Source of the DNA: Paenibacillus pinihumi DSM 23905 = JCM 16419
GTDB taxonomy: Bacteria; Bacillota; Bacilli; Paenibacillales; Paenibacillaceae
Length of the DNA: 64,000 bases
Direction: 5' to 3'
NCBI RefSeq assembly: GCF_000422505.1
Contig: NZ_KE383869.1
Coordinates: 62,001 to 126,000, forward strand
The position numbers and the translations under genes are program-made. The first letter of the stretch is position 1; every line of letters starts with the position of its first letter. Positions 44,892 through 51,843 of this stretch are shown here, one piece after another. A model generated the notes under the pieces. The model saw only the letters and a program-made list of their open reading frames with translations, did not search any database and was not told where the DNA came from.

Positions 44892-44919
44892 GAAGGGAAG
44901 TGCGGCAACACTTCTCTTC
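44892..44919 (+). terminator. Terminator of the toxin transcript
   Basis: An 11-bp stem (44892-44902 with 44909-44919, one G-T pair), a 6-nt loop and a T-rich tail. It isolates the toxin from cas5. Confidence 0.75.
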
Positions 44920-45012
44920 TATTCTTCAAAGCTCTTACAATTATATCATAGTTCCACTTACTTCTGTATCATGCAATCGTTAGAAAAACGATCAATTAGG
45001 AGGGCAAGTGCG

Positions 45013-45675
45013 GTGGGCTACGGAATCAGACTTTATGTTTACGGCGACTACGCCTGTTTCACCCGTCCTGAAATGAAAGTCGAACGGGTCAGTTACGATG
45101 TAATGACGCCATCGGCGGCACGGGGCTTGCTGGAAGCGATTCATTGGAAACCTGCTATTCGATGGGTTGTCGATCGCATTCATGTCTTAAATGAAATTCG
45201 CTTCGAGAACATACGGCGCAACGAGATCGAGAACAAAATTTCGACATCAGCCATTAAAAGCGCGATGAACGGGAAAACTTTAACGCTCGCTCAAGTCGTG
45301 AATGAAGAGCGGCAACAACGGGCGACGCTTATGTTGAAACAACCTGCTTATCTCATTGATGCGCACTTTGATATGACAGATGCTGCAGGCAGCGAAGACT
45401 CCCCCGAGAAGCACTACAACATTTTTTTGCGTCGCGCCCGACTAGGCCAATGCTTCCATCGTCCTTATCTGGGGTGCCGAGAATTTGCTGCCCACTTTAA
45501 GTTAATCGAGCCCTCTGATGAAATGCCTGTCAATTTCTATGCAGACAAGCCGGATAAGGAGCTGGGCTGGATGCTTCATGACATCGACTTTATGAACAAC
45601 ATGAGCCCGAAATTTTTTCGTGCTACCCTGTGTCAAGGTATTGTCCATGTGCCACCGTTAACCGAAAGGGTGTGA
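45013..45675 (+). CDS. cas5: Cas5c (Cas5d), crRNA-processing Cascade subunit
   Basis: 220 residues from the GTG at 45013, chosen because AGGAGGG at 44998-45004 is correctly placed and the protein then starts directly with YGIRLYVYGDYACFTRPEM. The frame upstream to 44884 overlaps the toxin terminator. In type I-C, Cas5 replaces Cas6 and cuts the repeat hairpin, leaving an 11-nt handle. SYDVMTPSAARGLLEAIHWK and ENIRRNEI are family blocks. Gap to cas8c is 6 bp. Confidence 0.92.
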   Translation: MGYGIRLYVYGDYACFTRPEMKVERVSYDVMTPSAARGLLEAIHWKPAIRWVVDRIHVLNEIRFENIRRNEIENKISTSAIKSAMNGKTLTLAQVVNEERQQRATLMLKQPAYLIDAHFDMTDAAGSEDSPEKHYNIFLRRARLGQCFHRPYLGCREFAAHFKLIEPSDEMPVNFYADKPDKELGWMLHDIDFMNNMSPKFFRATLCQGIVHVPPLTERV

Positions 45676-45681
45676 CGAGCG

Positions 45682-47547
45682 ATGATCATTCAAGCGCTTC
45701 ATCAGCGATATTTGGACTTGCTGGCCGATCCAGACTCGGAAGTTAGCCCGCTCTATTTCAGCTTGGGTAAAGTCACCTATATGTGCGACTTGGCGAAGGA
45801 TGGAAGCTTGCAGTCATTCCTGGATATGCGAGATGAAACCGGCAAGAAGAAGAGGCCGGTAAGATCTATCGTTCCCGAACAGCCTAGCCGTTCGAGCGGC
45901 ATTGTACCCTACTTTCTGTCGGACAAGGCTGAATACGCGTTTGGCCATTATCCGATTATGCCGAAAGAAGCCGATACGTTAAAAAAACGTTCGGACGCGC
46001 GAAAAAAATACGAGGCAGCCAAGGCACAAGCCTTGGACATATTAGCGAATGTGTACGATGACGCAGCCCGCGCAATGCTGCTGTTCTATGAACAGTGGGA
46101 TGCGTCTCTCGTACGCGATCATCCACTGCTTAAAGCACATATGGAAGATTTGGATAAAGGCATCGATACAAATGTCATTTTTGCACTTGATAGAGTCCCT
46201 ATTCATGAGTCGGTAGCCGTTCAGGCAGCCTGGATTCATTATCGGGAACGGCTGGACAGCACTTCCGAGTTCGATGGCCAATGTTTGTTGACGGGCGAGG
46301 CGAACGTTTCCATCGCCAGAACGCACGACAAGATCAGAGGTGTTCGCGGCGCTCAATCGGCCGGAGCTTCTCTCGTATCGGTCAACTTCCGTTCGGCAGA
46401 CTCCTATGACAAGGAACAAAGCTACAATTCTCCTATCAGCAAGACGGCAGTGTTCGGCTATACGACTGCGCTGAATCATATGCTTGCTTCGGACAGCAAT
46501 CGAACGCTAATCGGTGATATGACAGTTGTCTATTGGGCGGACTCCAGGCTCGTGGAAGAACAGGTCAGCCCTTTTATTAGCAAGTATATCCATTCCAGCC
46601 AGACGCACAAAGAAGAAACGCAGACGACAGCGCAGCTCAATGATTTGCTTGATCGCGTACGTCATGGCGTACAGTTTGATCCAGAATCGATTCCAGGCAA
46701 GAATGTCCCATACGGCGATACCCAGTTCTACATTCTGGGGTTATCGCCGAACAACGCCCGGTTGGCCGTGCGCTTCTTCTGGCAAGGAAGCTTCGGAGAT
46801 TTGGTTCGGAAGCTTGCTCAGCATGCTTATGACATGGCTTTACCCGAGCCAGGCAGTGGCTACAAAGATAACCAGTCCATTTATCGAATTGTGACAGAAA
46901 CGATGCGTGTCGGTAAAGATGGCAAGAAGGTCGGCGAAGAACCGCCCAAGCGTCTTAGCGGAGAACTGCTTCGTTCCGTCCTTCAAGGGACGGCCTATCC
47001 GCGTTCAATCTTTATGATGATAATAAACCGGATACGTGCTGACGGTCTCATCACGCAATTGCGTGTTTCCATTGTGAAAGCCTATCTTAACCGCTACAAT
47101 CGGAGCGTTAACGACAATGTCAAGGAGGAGTTACCGTTGAGCTTGGATAAGACCGAAAATCAGAAACCCGCCTATCGCCTGGGACGATTGTTCGCCGTGC
47201 TGGAGAAAGCTCAGCAAGAAGCCGCGGCTTCGGGAAAGCTGAATGCTACCATTAAAGACCGCTACTTCAGCTCTGCCTCATCGAATCCCGGTGCTGTATT
47301 TCCAATTTTAATCAAACTGGCACAGCATCATATGAGCAAAGCCCGTTACGGAGAATTGCGCGATCGTGAAATGGTTGACATTATGCAAGGAATAGACGGT
47401 TTTCCTGCACGCTTCGATTTACATCAACAAGGCATATTTATTCTTGGGTACTACCATCAGAAGCAAGATTACATTGCCCAGATCAAAGCAGCGGCCGAAG
47501 CCAAGCAGGAAGCTGCCGCGGCTTTGCAAGCCAAAGAACACGAATAG
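45682..47547 (+). CDS. cas8c: Cas8c (Csd1), large Cascade subunit
   Basis: 621 residues, typical for Csd1. LHQRYLDLLADPDSEVSPLYFSLGKVTYM near the N-terminus, CLLTGEANVSIARTHDKIRGVRGAQSAGASLVSVN near 205-245 and FYILGLSPNNARLAVRFFWQGSFGD near 350 are family blocks. It recognises the PAM and holds the complex at target DNA. In I-C an internal start near the C-terminal end often gives Cas11; an in-frame Met near residue 460 could serve, but I cannot show this. The last 25 residues are Ala/Glu/Lys-rich. Confidence 0.92.
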   Translation: MIIQALHQRYLDLLADPDSEVSPLYFSLGKVTYMCDLAKDGSLQSFLDMRDETGKKKRPVRSIVPEQPSRSSGIVPYFLSDKAEYAFGHYPIMPKEADTLKKRSDARKKYEAAKAQALDILANVYDDAARAMLLFYEQWDASLVRDHPLLKAHMEDLDKGIDTNVIFALDRVPIHESVAVQAAWIHYRERLDSTSEFDGQCLLTGEANVSIARTHDKIRGVRGAQSAGASLVSVNFRSADSYDKEQSYNSPISKTAVFGYTTALNHMLASDSNRTLIGDMTVVYWADSRLVEEQVSPFISKYIHSSQTHKEETQTTAQLNDLLDRVRHGVQFDPESIPGKNVPYGDTQFYILGLSPNNARLAVRFFWQGSFGDLVRKLAQHAYDMALPEPGSGYKDNQSIYRIVTETMRVGKDGKKVGEEPPKRLSGELLRSVLQGTAYPRSIFMMIINRIRADGLITQLRVSIVKAYLNRYNRSVNDNVKEELPLSLDKTENQKPAYRLGRLFAVLEKAQQEAAASGKLNATIKDRYFSSASSNPGAVFPILIKLAQHHMSKARYGELRDREMVDIMQGIDGFPARFDLHQQGIFILGYYHQKQDYIAQIKAAAEAKQEAAAALQAKEHE

Positions 47548-47579
47548 TCACATTCCAATAACGAAAGGCGAGATGAACC

Positions 47580-48482
47580 ATGTCGACAATTGAACAAGCA
47601 TTGCCCGGTCAAGCCAGCAGCTCCGAGCTGCTCTCCAAGCGAGTAGAGTTTTCCTTGTTCTTCGAAGTTGTCAATGGTAACCCGAATGGCGATCCGGATG
47701 CCGGCAACATGCCGAGGATCGACCCGGAAACCGGCCACGGCATTGTGACGGACGTTTGCTTGAAGCGTAAAGTGCGCAACTTCATTGAACTGACGCGCGG
47801 CGGAGAGGAAGGCTTCAATATATATGTAACGGAGGGAGGCGTCCTTAACGAGCAGCATCGTAAAGCTTACAAGGCGCTGCGCCCAACCGACTCCGGCAGC
47901 AAGGAACTGAAACCGAAAGATGCCGAAGAAGCTTCGCGGCTTACCGAATGGATGTGCGCCAATTTTTACGATATTCGTACATTTGGAGCCGTCATGACAA
48001 CGAAGGTCAACACAGGCCAGGTTCGCGGACCAGTTCAATTTACGTTTGCCCGCAGTCTCGATCCTATTTTCTCGCAAGAGGTTACCATTACTCGTCAAGC
48101 CGTTACGCAGGAAGGAACCGACAAGGAGCGCGAAATGGGTCGCAAGCATGTCGTGCCGTACGCACTCTATCGAATGGATGGATACATCTCTGCCTACCTG
48201 GCTAATAAGACGGGATTTTCGCATGTCGATTATGAGACGCTGCTCGAGGCGCTTGTCAATATGTTCGAGCATGACCGTTCTGCTTCCCGGGGACAAATGG
48301 CTGTGCGTAAGCTCTTCGTATTCGAGCATTCTTCGAAGCTCGGCAATGCGCCCGCACATCGATTACTGACGTTAGTGAAAGCTAATAAAATGACCGATGT
48401 GGTCCGCTCCTTTAACGATTACGAGTTTACGATCGATCGTGAGGCTTTGCCAGAAGGTGTGCAACTTATGGAGCGTGAGTAA
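47580..48482 (+). CDS. cas7: Cas7c (Csd2), Cascade backbone
   Basis: 300 residues: VEFSLFFEVVNGNPNGDPDAG and PRIDPETGHGIVTDVCLKRKVRNFIEL are the hallmark Csd2 N-terminal blocks; DIRTFGAVMTTK near 135 and GPVQFTFARSLDPI near 155 follow. Six or seven copies bind the crRNA spacer. The operon ends here: no cas4, cas1 or cas2 and no repeat array follow within the cassette. GAAAGGCGAG precedes the ATG. Confidence 0.94.
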   Translation: MSTIEQALPGQASSSELLSKRVEFSLFFEVVNGNPNGDPDAGNMPRIDPETGHGIVTDVCLKRKVRNFIELTRGGEEGFNIYVTEGGVLNEQHRKAYKALRPTDSGSKELKPKDAEEASRLTEWMCANFYDIRTFGAVMTTKVNTGQVRGPVQFTFARSLDPIFSQEVTITRQAVTQEGTDKEREMGRKHVVPYALYRMDGYISAYLANKTGFSHVDYETLLEALVNMFEHDRSASRGQMAVRKLFVFEHSSKLGNAPAHRLLTLVKANKMTDVVRSFNDYEFTIDREALPEGVQLMERE

Positions 48483-48590
48483 GTAGGTTTGCACGGCGAA
48501 TCTTGGAATTGATCAGCGAAGCTTCACAGTAATGAATTGTTCTAACGGATTGTTCTTGGCAGAGCTATCCAATAAGTCCTACAATCAAAG

Positions 48591-48626
48591 AGGTTGGGCG
48601 AGAAGACTTTCTCGTCCAACCTTTTT
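48591..48626. terminator. Terminator after cas7
   Basis: A 13-bp stem (48591-48603 with 48610-48622, one G-T pair) and TTTT. Confidence 0.9.
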
Positions 48627-48788
48627 AAATACTTCACATTCTACTATTACTTATTCGAAGCATAACCAATTTTTATTTTGTCTTTTTTGTAAGGCATAAA
48701 TGATCAAATCATGAGCACAGTACAAGCAAGTACAAATATAGGCATCGCTTTGTGTTCCAGAGATGCCTATATTTGATAATGAGTTAAT

Positions 48789-49472
48789 TTATTCACTACT
48801 GCTCATTTCCAATAATATTCGCTCCATTAATAGGTGAACAGTTGTGAATGGATTCATTTGGCGAATGTCCGTCTCATAAACTAATTCTTTCTGAGAGTAT
48901 TTTTCTTCAAGTAGATGAGCATGACTAATTGCATTTCTCAAGGTGTCGCCATTTCCAATGATTTGGCGGATGAGTCCTGAATCCGCTTTTGTGTATTCCC
49001 GTCCTAATGCATAAGATAACCTTTCCCCGATGACTCTCTTCGAATTGGAATACTCAGGTTCTACTTGCTCGAAATGCATTAATAGCCACGTTTCAAACAA
49101 TAAGTTTGTTAGAGATAGCGTATAATGATTGGTTGATGCGAGCATGTCACGAAGGACCTTTTCAATCTCACGTGGTGCATCGCAGTCAAATACCAGGTGT
49201 TTCTCATATAAGGAATATTTCTGCATGTTGACTTCATCAAGAAGAAAGTCTTCAGCAAAGTTTAATACCTGTTGTGCATTGCCGTTTGCCGGAATGGATT
49301 CGATGTCCAAGTGAGCGTACTTGTTGCGGTTTTTTTGAATAATTTCAGCAAAATACTCAAAATAAATAACTTCAGTTTGCCCTTCGCAAAAGAGCAACAC
49401 TTTTCCTAAATGACTCGGTCGTGTCTCCACTTGTCTAGGTAAAAACGGGTTTAAGCGAGCGATGACCATCAC
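48789..49472 (-). CDS. RloB-family protein (AbiLii-like)
   Basis: 227 residues. LLFCEGQTEVIYFEYFAEI near residue 27 and KHLVFDCDAPREI near 95 place the acidic residues of a TOPRIM-like fold as in RloB. FETWLLMHFEQVEP is also typical. In known systems (AbiL, and the related PARIS pair) an ATPase controls such a nuclease-like partner during phage infection. It overlaps the ATPase stop by 4 bp, so the two are co-translated. Confidence 0.82.
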   Translation of the reverse strand: MMVIARLNPFLPRQVETRPSHLGKVLLFCEGQTEVIYFEYFAEIIQKNRNKYAHLDIESIPANGNAQQVLNFAEDFLLDEVNMQKYSLYEKHLVFDCDAPREIEKVLRDMLASTNHYTLSLTNLLFETWLLMHFEQVEPEYSNSKRVIGERLSYALGREYTKADSGLIRQIIGNGDTLRNAISHAHLLEEKYSQKELVYETDIRQMNPFTTVHLLMERILLEMSSSE

Positions 49473-50752
49473 CTCCGATTCTCTGGAAACGAAGTCTGGA
49501 GAATCGGGATTGCACCGTACTTTCCACTAAAGTAATCTTTGTGGTAAGTAGCATCTTGCCTGACCATTTTTAGATCCGCTAGCGAATATAGGGAGGAGAC
49601 TCCGAGCTCATTCTTGTCAACAAATAAAATCTCATCGCGGCGGAACTGCTCTTTATTTAATATCGACGTATCGTGAGTCGTGAAGATCAGTTGCGCATGA
49701 TTCGTGTTTCGATCTGATTGAAAAAGATCCACGATGAATTTGGTTAGCAAAGGATGCAACCGTGCCGAAAGCTCGTCAATAACAAAAACGCCCCCACGCT
49801 CAAGCAAAATCAGGACTTCCTGTATAAATGAAAGAAATCGCAAAGTACCCGATGACTCCTGAGCCAGATCGAATGATTTAGTACCTACTTGTTCACCATT
49901 TAAGTTAAAGATGGGATGAATCGTTTTAATAAGCGGTCGCTTTATTTTTTTGCCTTTTTGCTCGTCAAATACCTCATCTGTTTCAATCACGATATTTTCG
50001 ATTCCTACATCAATGAAACGAATGTACTCTGCCACTTTGGAACGGAATGCATCGTCCTTCAAAAGCCTTGGAGAGTGCGGAATGGCATGTACAGTTCCTT
50101 TAATACTTGATTCAAAAATGAGCTCAAAATGGACATTGAATCGGCTGCGGAAGAAGTCTTTAAAACAGTCGATGAGCTTTTTAACATCATCTGTTGCAAA
50201 ATAATCAAGAACGGAGAGATACAGACGGTCTTCACGGTATTTGGTGAAAGAACGTAACTGTGCTTTAAACTTATGGCCGAAGGTGATGCCCGCTGATTGA
50301 TCACGTTCAAAAACCGAATGATTGTTAACACTGAGCCATTCGGATAAGATGTTGTTGTCTTTCAAAGAAAACCCATATTGGAATACTTGATCTTGATGCA
50401 CAAAAACCATTTCAAATTCAATACGGGAGTCAATCTGCTCGGATAACAGGAAGGGGCGGATAGGCGGCAGTTTTCTGATTGCCTCAATTCCCTCATTCTT
50501 CTCGTCTCCCGAGGTGTCTTGAAATAAATGACTGAATATGATCTGTTCAAACCAGTGCATGGCACTGATTAGGTTTGATTTTCCACTGGCATTAGGGCCG
50601 TAAATAGCTAGTGTCTTTAGCAAACTGAATGGTGTATTCTTTATAACATGAGATGGATGTTGCGTATAGGAAGAAGCGCGAAGATCAAGAATGACTTCAT
50701 CCCGAAAGGATGAAAAGTTTTTAAAGCGAAACATAACAAGCATGGAGATCAT
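49469..50752 (-). CDS. AAA ATPase of the AbiLi/RloA type
   Basis: 427 residues. FRFKNFSSFRDEVILDLRA is the usual start of the AAA_15/AAA_21 ABC-type ATPases; Walker A is LAIYGPNASGKSNLISAM (~residue 48-65), Walker B GGVFVIDELSARLHPLL near 338, and FTTHDTSILN gives the switch His. First gene of a two-gene unit with RloB, convergent to the cas operon. A defence function is inferred from the pair and from the cassette; Met4 or Met7 are alternative starts. Confidence 0.85.
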   Translation of the reverse strand: MISMLVMFRFKNFSSFRDEVILDLRASSYTQHPSHVIKNTPFSLLKTLAIYGPNASGKSNLISAMHWFEQIIFSHLFQDTSGDEKNEGIEAIRKLPPIRPFLLSEQIDSRIEFEMVFVHQDQVFQYGFSLKDNNILSEWLSVNNHSVFERDQSAGITFGHKFKAQLRSFTKYREDRLYLSVLDYFATDDVKKLIDCFKDFFRSRFNVHFELIFESSIKGTVHAIPHSPRLLKDDAFRSKVAEYIRFIDVGIENIVIETDEVFDEQKGKKIKRPLIKTIHPIFNLNGEQVGTKSFDLAQESSGTLRFLSFIQEVLILLERGGVFVIDELSARLHPLLTKFIVDLFQSDRNTNHAQLIFTTHDTSILNKEQFRRDEILFVDKNELGVSSLYSLADLKMVRQDATYHKDYFSGKYGAIPILQTSFPENRR

Positions 50753-50899
50753 CCTCGTCAGATATTTTTTGATATTATCTCAATTATACCACGTTCGAGT
50801 GGGATTTAGACTTACTCATGTCTATTAATTACGAAAAAATCGAAATTCGACAAACTGGCAGTGAAGGTTCAAGGGTTATGTCAGGATTATTTGTCGACC

Positions 50900-50951
50900 A
50901 AAATTTCGCCCTACAGATGATACGCTGAACCGTACCACAAGTAGGGCCGAA
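50900..50951 (+). repeat. att-like palindromic repeat C (cassette 2/3 junction)
   Basis: AAATTTCGCCCTAC at 50901-50914 is the exact inverse of the GTAGGGCGAAATTT after rlmH. It is followed by GATACGCTGAACCGTACCAC and AAGTAGGGCCGAAT. Intervening distance and order are as in copies B and D. Confidence 0.82.
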
Positions 50952-51047
50952 TGAATCACGCCTTTATGCAAAAAGTCTTATAACGAAATTAAGTTGTTGA
51001 TATATCACGCCAAGGACATATTATAAAACAGTGCTTTAATAAAGGAG

Positions 51048-51725
51048 TTGTGTCAAATAAATAAGAATAAAAGTACAGAAATGAAATGCTCTTCAAAAGC
51101 AGAAAACATTCTACTACAGATCAATAGTAAAACTAAGCTAGGCGACTTACGAAAAATCGCAAAGGACATTAAAAAAGATCACGAACTAGCTATGGAACTT
51201 TGGTTAACCGAAGAGTTTTTGCCCAGACTATTAGCAATCTTAATTATGGATAAAAAACTTCTTTCACAAGAAGTGCTAAATAAGCTTGATAAGGATATGC
51301 AGACGCACACTTTTGATGAGCGAAATAACTTAATGGATTGGTTAATGGCTAATCAGCTCACCAAAGACAAGAAGACAATTGCATGGATGGAGTCATGGGA
51401 AAATAGCCCTTCTGATCTTCAAAGGAGAGCTTTTTGGTATTATCAAGCGCGATTGAGATGGACTGGACAAACACCGCCTGATAACACCGCAGACTTACTA
51501 TCTAAATTAGAAGCTAATATTACGCAGGAAGTACCGGAAGTTCAGTGGGCTATGAATTTCACCGCAGGCTGGATAGGCGTTTATGATGTAAAGAATCGTG
51601 CACGTTGTATTAAACTTGGTGAGAAAACGGGTCTTTATAAAGATGAAAGGGTATCAAAGGGCTGTACTCCCAATTATTTGCCGGAGTTCATTGCGATTGA
51701 AGTTAACAAACGAAATAATAATTAG
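51048..51725 (+). CDS. DNA alkylation repair (AlkD-like) HEAT-repeat protein
   Basis: Up to 225 residues. TKLGDLRKIAKDIKKDHELAMELW and MDWLMANQLTKDKKTIAWMESWENS, then RRAFWYYQARLRWTG belong to the DNA_alkylation family, whose members remove N3- and N7-alkylated purines through a HEAT-repeat cradle. The start is uncertain: TTG at 51048 touches AAAGGAG, while the ATG at 51081 has no ribosome binding site. Alone between repeat C and a terminator, AT-rich against the helicase operon next to it. Confidence 0.78.
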   Translation: MCQINKNKSTEMKCSSKAENILLQINSKTKLGDLRKIAKDIKKDHELAMELWLTEEFLPRLLAILIMDKKLLSQEVLNKLDKDMQTHTFDERNNLMDWLMANQLTKDKKTIAWMESWENSPSDLQRRAFWYYQARLRWTGQTPPDNTADLLSKLEANITQEVPEVQWAMNFTAGWIGVYDVKNRARCIKLGEKTGLYKDERVSKGCTPNYLPEFIAIEVNKRNNN

Positions 51726-51737
51726 TTACCCCTGGAC

Positions 51738-51770
51738 AAAGGATCTGAAAGTAAGCTTCCAGATCCTTTT
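51738..51770 (+). terminator. Terminator after the AlkD-like gene
   Basis: AAGGATCTG/CAGATCCTT stem of 10 bp (51738-51747 with 51760-51769), then TTTT. Confidence 0.85.
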
Positions 51771-51843
51771 GCTTGGAGGACAATTTCAAAAGTTTCATCC
51801 GTAACAAAGTTTTCGCCTGTCGCATTGGTTGCTCAAATCCCGC

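Noticed and set aside
44884-45012. N-terminal extension of Cas5
   Set aside because: It begins inside the toxin terminator and lacks homology; AGGAGGG and the GTG at 45013 define the start.
48483-48788. CRISPR array after cas7, the usual place
   Set aside because: No repeated 32-nt unit is present; only a terminator and unique sequence.
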